Part shown: in pieces, positions 48,988 through 60,047 of the stretch | How the letters are laid out: the number at the start of each line of letters is the position of its first letter | Numbering within the stretch: position 1 is the first letter of the stretch | Program-made: the position numbers and the translations under genes | The notes under the pieces: generated by a model | Database searches by the model: none | What the model was told of the DNA's origin: nothing | Seen by the model: only the letters and a program-made list of their open reading frames with translations | NCBI GenBank assembly: GCA_959347315.1 | Contig: OY365814.1 | Coordinates: 32,879,759-32,943,758 of the forward strand | Direction of reading: 5' to 3' | Length of the DNA stretch: 64,000 nt | DNA from: Bimastos eiseni | Taxonomy: Eukaryota; Annelida; Clitellata; Crassiclitellata; Lumbricidae

Positions 48988-49294
48988 CAGGGCTATTCAA
49001 TTAGCGGCCCGCGGGCCAAATCTGGCCCGCGAAGGCCTAACAACTGTCCCGCGGACCTATGTCAAAATTTTAAAATTTAAGGATTTTAAAAAAAATCTAT
49101 GTTTCTGAATTATTATTATTATAATTATAATTATTTGAATTATATTATATATTTTGCAAATGTATTATTTTTAAAAATTTACTGGAGGGTGCTCATCAGC
49201 CTCCTTCCCCAAACCCCTCCTTGAGCCTCTGGCCCGCCACCATCTCCAGATTTCTCTAGTTTGGCCCTTGACTAAATCTAATTGAATAGCCCTG
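48988..49294. mobile_element. 307-bp hAT-type MITE
   Basis: Left end CAGGGCTATTCAATTAG, right end CTAATTGAATAGCCCTG: perfect 17-bp inverted repeats. The subterminal GGCCCGCGGGCC is typical of hAT MITEs. Flanks CACTATAC (48980-48987) and CACTCTAC (49295-49302) fit an 8-bp duplication with one later change. Inside it is AT-rich with no coding. Confidence 0.85.
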
Positions 49295-49424
49295 CACTCT
49301 ACTGACTGGGAATCGGAAATCCAAGTAAGATATCCCTGTACTTGCCGTTTTTTAAAGGTGTGGAACTGGTATTCTTGTTAAGTCTGAGTAAAAAGTCGGC
49401 ACAAAAGTATATAGTTATAAATCT

Positions 49425-49520
49425 GTTAAAACGGTGTTTAAAACGCGTTAAATGGTGCGTTAGGTATTGACTTAATTCTGCTTACAAAATTAAACCATCG
49501 CACTAGGGAGGTTATGCCTG
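49425..49520 (+). repeat. R1 repeat, B2 start
   Basis: CTGTTAAAACGGTGTTTAAA, ACGCGTTAAATGGTGCG and GGTATTGACTT. From 49520 to 49820 no gene. Confidence 0.55.
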
Positions 49521-49821
49521 CAGAGGGTTTCAACATTGATCTTTTAAATCATGTTAACACACTGATTCGAATATATTCTATAATAACCTTGTTTCTGAAC
49601 ACTTTCTTCAGGTTTTCCCAAAACCCACTAGGATTGATATCCGCTCAGCAACGCCTATTCACAAAATATTTACGAATTCCCCCATAATCTCATAAACTCA
49701 GTCATTTTGGTTGCTGACGTATCGGATCACCTTCCCATATCTGCTCGATTTTCTTATGAAACTCCTAAATTGAACTCCCTGTCTATAAAAGTTACTAGAA
49801 AAATAACAAGGGACAAACATA

Positions 49822-50010
49822 ACTTATTAGTGTCGCGATAGTCGCATTGTATGGGGATCAGTGGGGTATGAATAAATCTTGTGCGTTGGACTATTTGTAT
49901 GTTTGCGGCATTTCGAAGCAAGGTATTTGCTTCGAAATGCCGTATTGCAATAACTGACATTCTATAACATTTTGCTTATTAGTGTCATGGTAATCGCATT
50001 GTTTGCGCGT
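49822..50010. repeat. Direct repeat pair around a perfect hairpin
   Basis: CTTATTAGTGTCGCGATAGT (49822) and CTTATTAGTGTCATGGTAAT (49976) are diverged direct repeats, each followed by CGCATTGT. Between them 49906-49942 folds into a perfect 16-bp stem (CGGCATTTCGAAGCAA) with a 5-base loop. Confidence 0.7.
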
Positions 50011-50280
50011 CAGTCTTTTAATTTGATAGTTGAGGTGAAAGCCCCTAGAGGTGAAACGTCCGGAGGTGAAAACCCCTAATACCAAAACCGCGATCACAAA
50101 ATAGCAACCATCAAAACAGCGATAATAATTATTCGTGGAAGAGTTTTAATTTGTTTCTGAATGTACATGTATTGTTCAAATATTAACAATTACATTATTA
50201 TATTAATTTCTAATAATAAATCGTTGTTACTTATGTTCGTCTACGCATTTTGACATATCGTTCCATCTTTTTGGTATACA

Positions 50281-50283
<3 letters not shown>

Positions 50284-50319
<36 letters not shown>

Positions 50320-50320
50320 C
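50284..50320. repeat. (AT)n microsatellite
   Basis: AT run of about 37 bases. Confidence 0.95.
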
Positions 50321-50379
50321 AATATTAAAACCCGTTATAAATGAAGCTCTATTTTCATCAAGGAACCAGAGGTAGTTTG

Positions 50380-50825
50380 ATCTCGAGACGTCTCAAGATT
50401 AAACTAGTTTTTTAGTGTCTCGGTCTCGGTCTCGAGGTAGTGTCTCGAATTTTTTTAAAACTGTCTTGAAGTGAAAGTCTTGTTTTGTCTCGAACAAGCG
50501 GTCTCGATAAGTTTCGCGTTAACGGTCCTACAATTTTGCTCTAGGCCGAAGAAGAAATATCGAAAAAGATAAAACTCGGCAATATACAAGCTATTCTTGG
50601 GAATTGATACAATATGCATTATAATTAAGTTTCAAATTGAAATTACAAATGAACCTTATTCCCGAAAACTGATACATTAGTATTTTGCAGCCTTTTATAT
50701 AGGATCACTTGTTTATTACGGTCTCGAACTGTCTTGAACCTAGCATCTCGGCCTCGGTACCTCACTGTCTCGGTCTCGGTCTCGTCTTGGTCTTGAAGTT
50801 TAAGGTCTTGCATACAACACTGCAA
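50380..50825. repeat. GGTCTCG-rich element, possibly a MITE
   Basis: Clusters of TCTCGGTCTCGGTCTCG at 50417 and 50770, with GTCTTGAA motifs between. The right end reads GTTTAAGGTCTTGCATACAA then CACTGC. Such GAGACC-rich MITEs exist in animals, but I could not confirm terminal repeats. Confidence 0.4.
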
Positions 50826-51984
50826 GGAACCTTCTAGTTTCACAATAAACTGTTTTTTAAAGTGCGACATTTTGTGGGATGTTGTGTTCTCGACATCCCA
50901 GGATACAGCCCAGTTTCGAACTTGGCGTGAAATTGCTTCCCAACGAGTTGATTTTTGGTCTATAGTTTAGATTCTTGATTACGTAATGTTATTGAAAACG
51001 GAAGTCGGACTAATGGAAGTAGGCCTATAGCTTCTTATGAAACTTTTAGTTTCATTGATGAAAATGATGTTTTAGTTAATTTACTAGACTGACGATAAAA
51101 AAATTCATTTGACAGAGTTTCATATTAAAATCGCTGTTTTAACGATCGTTATTTTGAAATAGTCGCGATTCTGTGCATCGCTAATTTGTGAGTGTATCAC
51201 CCCGGTACTCGAGTGCGCAGATCGACGGGTACCCGGGTCGTGATTTTTTTGGTAGCCTTAGTGACGACTTCAAGGATCTGCACATGCCAGGGTCACTGTT
51301 AGAAACACATTGTCGATATTTTGACGCTCCTCGAATTTATATAGAGCAAAAATTCGTTTAAAAGATGTTTAAATGTGCTTAAAATGCCACTTTCGAAATA
51401 TTGCACAAACGTAGTACGTTGTATTGTTATGAGATTTGGATGTTGTGCCACGCGAATAATTATTTTTTTCGAAAATGTTTGGAAAATAAAAAAGTTATTT
51501 GTAATTTTTTCATTAAGGTGAAACAATTTTTTTTAAATCCAAGTTACGTCCTTTAAACATGTAAATGTTAAACATTCAAACCAAGAATCAATTAAAAATC
51601 ATGGTCACAAAACTTTGAAATTGTTTATTTTTGCCCTTGAAAGTAGTTGTTAATAACAATGTTTCTTAGAATCAGTGTTAAAGTTGAAATTGAAATTATG
51701 TATTCATTTAAGACCTACTTATCTCTGCTTTCTCAGAATTCCCCTTCACAGAAAAACAAAACAGAACATGGAAGTGAGAGTTTCCTTCAAGAACATCCTT
51801 TTACATGATCCTACTTGCACTTGTAGAACACCAAATATCATTATGTCGTATATGCTTCCGACTGGGTTCTTCAGTTAGGCTCGCTGTGTTATCTTTAGCC
51901 TTTGTCCAATATCGTAGATTATAAAATGCGACTCTGGACTTCATCTAAAGGATCTGTCCCAAGACCCCGCTTGATGTGTAATGT
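50826..51984. other. No gene recognised
   Basis: Mostly AT-rich. Contains a GGTACTCGAGTGCGCAG / GGGTACCCGGG stretch at 51203-51240 and an R1 B2 trace (TTTAAAAGATGTTTAAATGT, 51356). Confidence 0.5.
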
Positions 51985-52090
51985 AATGGAACATTTATAT
52001 AGCGTCCTTTAGATACCTACTCAGAAGCACTCTCTGAGCTGGCCTAAGTGATGTTAAATGTCATTTCAATGATATCATAAAAATAAAATA
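51985..52090 (+). repeat. Family C-like repeat
   Basis: ATTTATATAGCGTCCTTTAG, ACTCAGAAGCACTCTCTGAG and TGGCCTAAGTGATGTTAAAT. The same end occurs at 62040-62085 (GCGCTGGCCTAACTGATG). Confidence 0.6.
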
Positions 52091-52324
52091 CATCAGTTAG
52101 CAAAACAATGCATAATAAGCGGAGTTACTCCAAATCTGCTACATTGCATTTTGTGGCAAACGTCCTCTTTTGTGCTTTGTTGCTTTCTGAACCTGTGGTT
52201 GTCATAATATCGACTAGGCCTCTCTCTGTTTAGGCAGGAACACAATTGAATACCTTTTGGCTTGTCTTTATCTGCAAAATAATTATTTTTAAACTCCTTG
52301 GCTCGTTGTAGATATGGCATTACT

Positions 52325-53020
52325 TTCGACCATCTTGAAGGTGTTTATAGAGATGCGTCGTCTAATTAATATTTTAGTGATATTATTGAGCCCTTTACCG
52401 ACTTTTTACACTCAGGTCTGGCTGATGATAACCAAAAACTGTAAAAATTTTCTAATCGGCGTTAACGGCCCTTAATGCCATAACGCATTGTAAATCTGTT
52501 GGATACAGTTCAATCGCCGGCCTGCAAGTCAATACGAAATGCTAAAGGTTGTAATGCGCCTTTAAACACCTTTAAAACGGATCTATTTACGCTATTTGTG
52601 ACGACCGAACATGTATAACTTACTCGTCACTGGTAGTACTCGGCCAGTGCCAGTCACAAGCCTCGATAAAGGAGGAGGACGACGCTAAAGGTCCTGGTTA
52701 CCACACAGTGCTGTTAAACTGCAATCCATTCCCACAAAAATACAGTCTAATCGCCACAACGATTGATTGATCATTGTCTATGATTGAGTGATTGCGGAGC
52801 CGAGATGGTAATTGCAAATGTGAATAATTATTTGTTAATAACGTCTATTCCGCCGCTGAATAAGACTAGATACATTTTTGCAGAAAATATTCTTATCATA
52901 GGATGTGATGACTTGGGAGTTAACTGATTCCAGGACCAAAGCACTAGTACTACACCTAGCGAATAAAAAATCCCTTGAGTGTTCTATTTTGAGATGGGAC
53001 CAAACGACTGGGATTGCTAG
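52325..53020 (-). repeat. R1 repeat, complete in reverse (L, B1, B2, B3)
   Basis: From right to left: ACTGATTCCAGGACCAAAGC (L), CACAGTGCTGTTAAACTGC and AGTGCCAGTCACAAGCCTCG (B1), AACACCTTTAAAACGGATCT at 52565, TGCAAGTCAATACGAAATGC and GTTGGATACAGTTCAATCGC (B2), AAGGTGTTTATAGAGATGCG at 52338 (B3). One of the best copies for a consensus. The 98-residue open frame at 52905 lies in the L part and is not a gene. Confidence 0.9.
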
Positions 53021-53264
53021 ACGTGAGCATTTCCACTGGACTCGAATGGCGCGAGCTACACATTTGGCAGAAATTACTAATTCGGCGACAGGCTGTCTGC
53101 CATATCTTCATATAACGAAGCAGAAACTAAACCTGACCCTGACCGACTCAAATATTTGGAATATTGGCCTAGCACTCGACTCCAAGTCGACAGTACATTA
53201 ATAGAGTCATGACCATGCTTTTGTCAGGCTTTTTTTAGTAAGCGAAATTAAGGACAAAACGCTG

Positions 53265-53430
53265 CAGAACATAATGTGCTTTTAAACACCTTTTAAACAG
53301 TTTCGTCGGATCAATAAATTTTTTGCCACTGGTTGTACTCGGCCAGTGCCAGTCCCAAGCCTGCATAAAAGAGGAGGACGACGCTAATGATCTTTGTTAT
53401 CACACAGTGTCGTTACACTGCAACTACCTT
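53265..53430 (-). repeat. R1 repeat, B2 start and B1 in reverse
   Basis: TTTAAACACCTTTTAAACAG, then GTACTCGGCCAGTGCCAGTC, CCAAGCCTGCATAAAAGAGG and CACACAGTGTCGTTACACTG. Confidence 0.85.
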
Positions 53431-54129
53431 GTTTTCCTAATAGGCAAAGCAGGAGCACAAAATAAAGTACAAAAATGTTGCTTCATAGCACTAGGAGCAA
53501 AACTTCGCGCTAATGGAGGAATATCAATACACGACTTATATTCGTGAAGAGAGTGGAACAATTTTTGTCGCTTAGCCGAATGGAGTAAATTTAGTCGTCT
53601 GGAAATTGTTATTAGTAATTCGATGCAAAGGCATCAACTGATAGCTCACCAAAGCCACTCTCGAGTCATCCGCAACAGGATAAGTTCTCGAAACAGAAAG
53701 GCAGGCAGTAGAACATGAACAGTCAATAGCCAAACCTTATAAAGTTGAGTGCAAAGTGGTACAGGCGATTTAAAAAACGAGTTCGTTTTTGAGTCTCCAG
53801 TGGCCGAAAGCGTTCATTAACCAAGAAATGTCTAGCTTTATGTGTTGATGCTGCTTTATTTTGTGATTAGATCTATCCACGCTCATACTATGTGCTATAG
53901 TCGCCGAGTCTGCGTTACCGGGACAAGTAGTGAACTTATTTGGAAGCTAAGATTGCTGCCAGTGCAACAGCGCAACGATAGACGGTAAGCGTTTCTGGGC
54001 CACATCTGACGCCCTTCTTGGCCGGCCTTACAGCTGATGACTTTCTGGCTTCCTTCACCGCTTAGACTGCTGAAATCCGGCAGGACACCACAGACCTACT
54101 GGTTTTCTTCCCTACAGAATGCAGACTGT
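53431..54129. other. No gene recognised
   Basis: A region of mixed composition without repeats I could pair inside the window and without plausible exons. Codon-like stretches near 53940-54100 have no family I recognise. Confidence 0.5.
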
Positions 54130-54305
54130 CCAGCATAGTTCTCATTACTAGTGCTGAGTAGCGCCGTATCATTCTCAGTTTTCTCACTTCTCCACCAAAA
54201 TTCTGTGAACTTTATCCTCACCCCAACGTTTCTACTCCAGGAGTGTATCCACGTTTTACTTCTTCCCCTTCTTTGCAACCGATCTATCCAGGATGGAGCT
54301 CATAA
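54130..54305 (-). repeat. Family E repeat
   Basis: On the - strand GAGCTCCATCCTGGATAGAT, GGGGAAGAAGTAAAACG, CTCCTGGAGTAGAAACGTTG and TTTTGGTGGAGAAGTGAG. It matches 61813-61975 (+). Possibly the end of an unrecognised retroelement. Confidence 0.6.
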
Positions 54306-54639
54306 TTTTAATGATTCTACAAGAACTTTCCTTAAGATTATTAACATTTCATGCTTTCCTCAAGATGAAAAGCATGAAATTTTAATAATTTTAATAATTT
54401 TACTTTCTCCATTTATCTTCGTTCTACGACTACAATTCCAAGTACCGTTATAGCTATGATTAAATATTTTGATAATTATAAGAATATTTGCATGACATTC
54501 TGGACATCTTGTTTTTAGGGGTGGGGCGGTCAGAGCCTTGTGACGTCGTGTTTGAGGGGGCTAAACCACTTGCGATGACGTGTGACGAATGTTGAAGGAG
54601 CCAAAAATCGTCTAAAATCGCTCGGAGTCATCTGTGCCC

Positions 54640-54990
54640 CTAAGACGCTGTGAAACCGCTGGATACAATCCATTCACCGACTTTCAAGTCAATACGAAAG
54701 TCTGCGGATAGCAATGCACTTCTGACACCTTTAAAACGGATTTCTTGACTATATATATTGGTGAAGACCATAATCACAATTAAATACTCGCCAACTGACG
54801 TCCATTCCGCGCTGTAGGAGGCTAATTATTAACTTCGGTACAAAACACTGTCCGTGTGTTCTTTAATCTTAGGTTAAAGTGACTTCGCAATTAATTATTG
54901 ATACCAGCACCAAAACAATGCTCTTCGCGAACTAACAGTCGTGGGAAGTGATTTCTTTTTTAGATGTGACCAACTTCCTGGAAAAATTAA
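54640..54990 (-). repeat. R1 repeat, B2 and L in reverse
   Basis: TGGATACAATCCATTCACCG, TTCAAGTCAATACGAAAGTC and TGACACCTTTAAAACGGATT at 54728, then L-like GATACCAGCACCAAAACAAT. Confidence 0.8.
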
Positions 54991-55409
54991 TCCTTCCAGG
55001 GACAAATAGAATCGGACAGTTAACATTTTAACAGTACATATAAGATGATTCTGAGTTGAATATTGAGCCTTTGTTTTCATAGTACGCTTTTTATACTGTG
55101 CTACATAAATCGTATTGCCATGTATAATATTAACGCCGGACGTTAGGTAATAATATGGACGTTTGTCGAATATATAATACGCTACGCACTTCGTCGATAT
55201 ATTACTGCCAAGTTTTCTAATTACGACGTAAGTACTAAGACCTGACCATGACCGATTATCTGGATTAATGGCCTACGACAAGGCGTAAGACAATATTCCA
55301 GGTCGACAAAACATTACTTGTCTATTTTCTAATGCTAATCACCTTCATTATGATAAATCATGACTCTTTTGGCAGAAAACGATTTTAAGAACAAGACTTA
55401 GCAAAGTGT

Positions 55410-55480
55410 AGTGCTCTCTTAAACACCTTCCAACCGCTTTTCATTGCTCAATAATTACATTCGTGAAGACAGTCAGTGGG
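55410..55480 (-). repeat. R1 repeat, B2 start in reverse
   Basis: CTTAAACACCTTCCAACCGC and TTTTCATTGCTCAATAATTA. No gene was recognised between 54990 and 55880. Confidence 0.65.
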
Positions 55481-55889
55481 TTAAGTTGTTTTTTCAAAGG
55501 CATAATTACTGCTTAAAATATATCTTTATAATAATGTTAAGGAGCATTTAGATCAGATTAAATATCTCGTTTACGCGAACAACAATCATTAACGATACTT
55601 ATATTTCAACATTTCTTGCATATGAAAGTTTTTTGCAGTAGTATACATTATTAATTCTTTGTGATATACCATAAACTTAATATCATCGCATGGCATAATG
55701 TTCTACAGACGCAATTAACTGTATTACTAATGTCGCTAAATAATAAATGAAAACAAGTTACACTGTAGGGTCATAATTTGACAACATCATTAACATTTAT
55801 TAACATGCAGAATTGATGACAGCCATACTAATTAATATTTAGAGGATTGCGTATATGCTTATCTCAACACCTTCATCAATCTTATAAAT

Positions 55890-56030
55890 ATCACATCAAT
55901 GACGTCCGATCGAAATGTTATAACGGTCAAAAAATGACTTCATGAACCGATTTCAAGAGATATTTTCGTTATCATTATCAACGTCATCATCACCGCCATC
56001 GCCGTCATCGATATCACATTCTACATAATT
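55890..56030 (+). repeat. Family F repeat
   Basis: GACGTCCGATCGAAATGTTA, TAACGGTCAAAAAATGACTT and GAACCGATTTCAAGAGATAT, then a CATCATCACCGCC-type trinucleotide tail. Confidence 0.7.
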
Positions 56031-56059
56031 GTCGTCTTCACCAAATCTATATAGCGCCT

Positions 56060-56225
56060 CTAACTGTAATAGAGGAGCAAAATGCTACAGTAAGACAAAG
56101 CATTTCTGTAAACACCTTCAAAATGGTGGTAACTGACGCTATAAGTACAATGCGTTCAACAACTACCTACCTTATTCTCATCGCCATAGACGTCATATGA
56201 CGACGTTAAACTGTGGATTAATAAT
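56060..56225 (+). repeat. R1 repeat, B3 joined to the terminal A motif
   Basis: GCATTTCTGTAAACACCTTC, TGGTGGTAACTGACGCTATA and GTACAATGCGTTCAAC (B3), then GTCATATGACGACGTTAAAC and TGTGGATTAATAATA. It shows B3 directly followed by the motif that ends module A. Confidence 0.8.
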
Positions 56226-56384
56226 AATTTCCACCGTCTACAGACTTCTGTAACAGTTTTGCATAGCAATTAACCTGACGATGTTTATAACAATCCCAAT
56301 AATCATCGATGATGCAATACTGATCTGTATTAGGAGAATTACATATTTGCGCTACTTAACATCAATCCGATAAACATCACAGCC

Positions 56385-56500
56385 GTGAAGTCCGATCGAA
56401 ATGTTAAAACTGTGAAATAAAATTTCATGAACCGGCGACGTCACCATCAACATCACCATCGACGTCATCATCAACGCCGTGGTCAGTATTACCGCCTTCA
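56385..56500 (+). repeat. Family F repeat
   Basis: AAGTCCGATCGAAATGTTAA, AACTGTGAAATAAAATTTCA and TGAACCGGCGACGTCACCAT, then CATCATCAACGCC-type tail. Confidence 0.65.
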
Positions 56501-56939
56501 CCTCATAACCATTTAGTCATAACGTAAAGCCCAGGACCAGTTCAGTTCTCATATCAGATTCCGTGTGCGTGCGTTTGCGCATGCGTGAATGTACAAGAAT
56601 TGTTTCAAATATAATATATTTATATATTTTTATTTAAATCTGATATATATATATACGTATATATACAGTACATACTTACGAAACAATTTACGTACATTCA
56701 TTGCATAATGTACCACAAACTAACCTAAATTTTATTTAAGTGCCTTACACCGTCGCAGAAAAGAAAGATGTTACTGATGTTGATTCGCCGCTCACATCAT
56801 CGAATCTCAATTGTAAATAGCTCGGAAAACACATTTCTCGAACTCGATCGAAACCTGTGTGTTTCGTTACGACGATCAACGTCCAGTTTCATCTTCACTT
56901 TTGTTTCGTATGCGTAGCGAATGTCGTATCCAATCCATC

Positions 56940-57070
56940 GATTTATAAAGCACCTCTCTAGAAAATAACTGCTCATCACGGTAGTCCCGGTGGAGAAATT
57001 ACGCCTTTATAGAATTAGAGGATGATGGAGAGAACGTGTCGGTAAACGGAAACTTCTACTACTATTACTA
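56940..57070 (+). repeat. Family C repeat
   Basis: ATTTATAAAGCACCTCTCTA, GAAAATAACTGCTCATCACG and AGAATTAGAGGATGATGGAG. Between 56500 and 56940 lie (TA)n at 56625-56665 and no gene. Confidence 0.5.
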
Positions 57071-57189
57071 CTAATAGAGGCACATGTTAGCAGTGACCGA
57101 TCCAGCGCCTTTGAGTTGTGTTGGCCATCAACGCTAAATTCCAATTATCTCTATAGAAGATTCTAGAAATATCAAGATATTAAATATAG

Positions 57190-57720
57190 CTTCTTAATCG
57201 GAATGATACATGACAGCATAACGAAATATCAAACTTAATTCAAATATGAAAACGGTATTATATACCAATTGATTGTGACGGCTTGTATTTTATACGTCAT
57301 TGTGAATATATAGAAATAATTTTGAAATCATAGCGATCAATCGATTTTAATATCAAAGGCAGAGACAGAGAAAGACACCGACAGACAAAGAGACAGATAA
57401 TTCAGTGACAGACAGACACACAAGCAGATAAGACAAACAAACGCATAACCATAGATTGACAGAGGCAGACAGACAGTCTGACAGAGAGAGACAGGCCCAG
57501 CGACAGGCCCGGAGATAGGCGAATTGAGACACACACAGAGACCGAAATAGACAGTTACGAATTATGATTTACAATGCCAATTGAGTACAATTACTTTGGT
57601 CTGTTTGATGATGATGGACGTACACTAAAACAATTATTGAGTTGAAGAAACCGTTTGAAAGGTGTCTAAAAGCTTACTATAATCTGCAGCATTATGTTCG
57701 TAAATTCGCAATGACATGAT
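57190..57720 (+). repeat. R1 repeat, K - (GACA)n - H - B2
   Basis: An AT-rich K-like region, (GACA)n at 57355-57555, H trace TTACGAATTATGATTTACAA, then AAACCGTTTGAAAGGTGTCT at 57649 and TCTGCAGCATTATG (B2). Confidence 0.7.
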
Positions 57721-57819
57721 GTGTAGCATGCGCCATTCGAGACCCATCGGGCGTTACTATATCAACAACCCAATAATTTATATTGCACACGATGAAAAGT
57801 ATCAAAAGAACAAATAGCA

Positions 57820-57960
57820 ATAAACACCTTTCAAGCGGTTTTTGATTATATTCGTAAAGGAAATCAAGGTATTCAATTCGATACAATTCCACCACTGTTT
57901 GCACTTTGACTGGTTAGCCAACAAGCCTTAATGAAAGAGGAGGACTACGCTAATCGTAAA
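57820..57960 (-). repeat. R1 repeat, B2 start and B1 in reverse
   Basis: CAATAAACACCTTTCAAGCG, then GCCAACAAGCCTTAATGAAA and GAGGAGGACTACGCTAATCG. Confidence 0.75.
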
Positions 57961-58084
57961 CTTAATTCTCCAAATTTCTAAAGCCCCACTTTAAAGCTAA
58001 GCGCATGACACCAGCTTATTCATGAGCGCTGAATAATCTAATGATAATTTACTCCTTTGAAGGATAAGCTGAGCATTTAGCCCC

Positions 58085-58605
58085 GTCTAAAAAAAACACT
58101 CCCTTGATTTTTGAACCGGGAAGAGCAGTGTTTTGGACCTGGATTCAATTAATTCCCGCGACACTATATCCTATGATGAAAAAGCTGCTGGATTATTTTG
58201 TACAATAAATGCTATTAATACATAACAATTACTGCTCATCAATTACTCAGTTCTGGAGATTAGACTCTGTGCTTGTTAGTTTCGGGTTGTATCTTAATCC
58301 CTGTAATAGCGGTCATCTCATTTATATTAAGTTGATGTATCAGTTTTAAAGGTGTCTAAAGGTTAATTACAGTCTGCAGCATTTCCTATTGACTAATAAG
58401 TCGGCGAACGAATTGTATTCAACAGATTTTCAACGCATTGTGGCAGGAAATGCTGTTAAGGTCGATTAGAATATTTTTACAGCTTCCATTATTATGATCA
58501 ATCAGATCTGCGCATAAGAGGTCGGTTAAGGGCGACATAGAAATCGCTGAAATCCTTGTTACACAACGATTCTCTTTAAACACCTCTAAGACGTTGGCAA
58601 ATGAC

Positions 58606-58610
<5 letters not shown>
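58085..58610 (+). repeat. R1 repeat, L-B2-B3 complete
   Basis: GCAGTGTTTTGGACCTGGAT and TCAATTAATTCCCGCGACAC (L), GTTTTAAAGGTGTCTAAAGG at 58343, TATTGACTAATAAGTCGGCG and TAAGGTCGATTAGAATATTT (B2), GGTCGGTTAAGGGCGACATA and CTCTTTAAACACCTCTAAGA (B3). A (TA)n run follows to 58636. Confidence 0.9.
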
Positions 58611-58639
<29 letters not shown>

Positions 58640-58659
58640 TTCGCCAGATAATAAGTTTC

Positions 58660-59096
58660 TCTACTCAGAAGGTCTCATCCCTAAGTGCACAACCCCATCA
58701 ACGAAATCAACAAATGCAACAGAAAAGTCTTACTCAGATGACCGAAGGAAAGGATGGTAAGAAAATCGACCAACATTCAAAAAGGAAAATTATATTAGGA
58801 AATGATCCTAAGAATGATGAAATCGATGTAAATAATAAAATTGAATTGCGGAGAGAAGATGCTCAAATTGATGTCTATGGTCTTGAGCTAGAAAATGATC
58901 AGTAAGTGTGATTTTGATGACGTCATTTTGAAGAATGATTGTATAAATGAGAATGTTCGAAGTAAAGATTGAATAGATGATGAAATTGGTGAGGGAAATG
59001 ATGAGGAGAAGGATGCGAAAAATATCTTTGTAAATAAGAATGTTGCAAATAATACTCGAACACGCGGACATTTTGCTAGGAAATGTAGGTAACTGC
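58660..59096 (+). pseudogene. Gag-like fragment with a half zinc knuckle
   Basis: Frame 58660-58905 encodes Lys/Asp/Asn-rich sequence (QMTEGKDGKKIDQHSKRK, NDEIDVNNKIELRREDAQID). After a one-base shift the acidic composition goes on (KCDFDDVILKNDCINENV, a TGA, then DDEIGEGNDEEKDAKNIF), ending RGHFARKCR and TAA. GHFARKC is the second half of a CCHC zinc knuckle. The codon composition resembles the LINE ORF1 and the 1222-1608 fragment. Read as a decayed gag-like ORF of an unidentified retroelement; alignment to ORF1 was not convincing. Confidence 0.4.
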
Positions 59097-59494
59097 AAAT
59101 CTCTACCAATTTCTACGAAATGTTGGGCACCAGAGAACCGATTTCATTGTCCGGGCGGGTAACGAGTAAACGGTTACCCGTTAACAGTCGTAGTCATAGG
59201 ACGACGTTAAGCACTTGATTAATAATAAGGCATCTATCCCTACATAGTTCGGCACAGCTACTATCTTCGCAGTAATAATTATTTTCTCAGAGCTTATTAG
59301 CTCACAGAATCGTCGTCACGGGCACGAGTGGGCAAGGTGGCAGCTACCCCAATCCCTTCCCCAGCTGGATTTTGGGACTAATGCTAATCCGATTAGTGCT
59401 ATATGGTAGCGCTATAAAGTTCCATAGATGCAATACTACATGATGCACTAGTTCAACACTCACATCAGATCCTGCGTGAGTGTGTGCATGGGTT

Positions 59495-59512
59495 TGGTAT
59501 GGATATATATAC

Positions 59513-59552
<40 letters not shown>

Positions 59553-59560
59553 ATATGTCT
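59495..59560. repeat. (AT)n microsatellite
   Basis: Three AT blocks separated by ACAT. An A-end motif in reverse (AGGACGACGTTAAGCACTTG) lies at 59196. Confidence 0.95.
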
Positions 59561-59717
59561 ACATGCTGTATCGTTACAATAATCGACGATATTCGTCTAG
59601 TCGCACCTCCGATCCTGTTTCATAGGAATAGTAAATAGTTTTTGTGTGTGTAGTTAAGTTTATTTAACGACGCATCCATGACAAGGATGATATGCGTAGT
59701 AAATATCGCATCGCAGT

Positions 59718-59870
59718 CTTATATAGCGCCTCCCGAAAGAATAATTACTCGTAGGCGCTCTCATCACGGAACCCCGGGAGAAGAAACACCTTTAGAGAGT
59801 GCGAGGCAGATGAAGAGAAGCCAGTCATTAGTTTGGTCCTCAGTGAGAGAGAGGAAGACCGTTCCGTTGA
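59718..59870 (+). repeat. Family C repeat
   Basis: TATATAGCGCCTCCCGAAAG, AATAATTACTCGTAGGCGCT, GAAGAAACACCTTTAGAGAG and AGCCAGTCATTAGTTTGGTC. Best match to 46535-46700. Confidence 0.7.
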
Positions 59871-59879
59871 TTATAGGCT

Positions 59880-59990
59880 AAGTGGTGCAGTGGTTAGCGA
59901 GCAGGACATTAAACCGAGAAATCTCATTTTCAATTCTCTGTCAGCAGAAATTTAGCCCATGTTGTTTGCTTTATTTGCTTCCCTAGCCTA
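59880..59990 (+). repeat. Second SINE-like family, head
   Basis: AGTGGTGCAGTGGTTAGCGA looks like a tRNA D-arm/box A region, with AAACCGAGAAATCTCATTTT about 30 bases on. The box B equivalent is decayed. Confidence 0.45.
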
Positions 59991-60047
59991 CATTGTAGAA
60001 CGGTACATGTACATTCGAACTCATGACGGAAAGTTTGTGTGTGTGTG

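Noticed and set aside
52905..53201. 98-codon open frame
   Set aside because: Falls in the L module of a reverse R1 copy, and related L copies do not keep the frame.
58594..58660. Start of the 103-codon frame with Tyr-Ile repeats
   Set aside because: The beginning is translated (TA)n microsatellite; only the part after about 58660 looks like former coding sequence.
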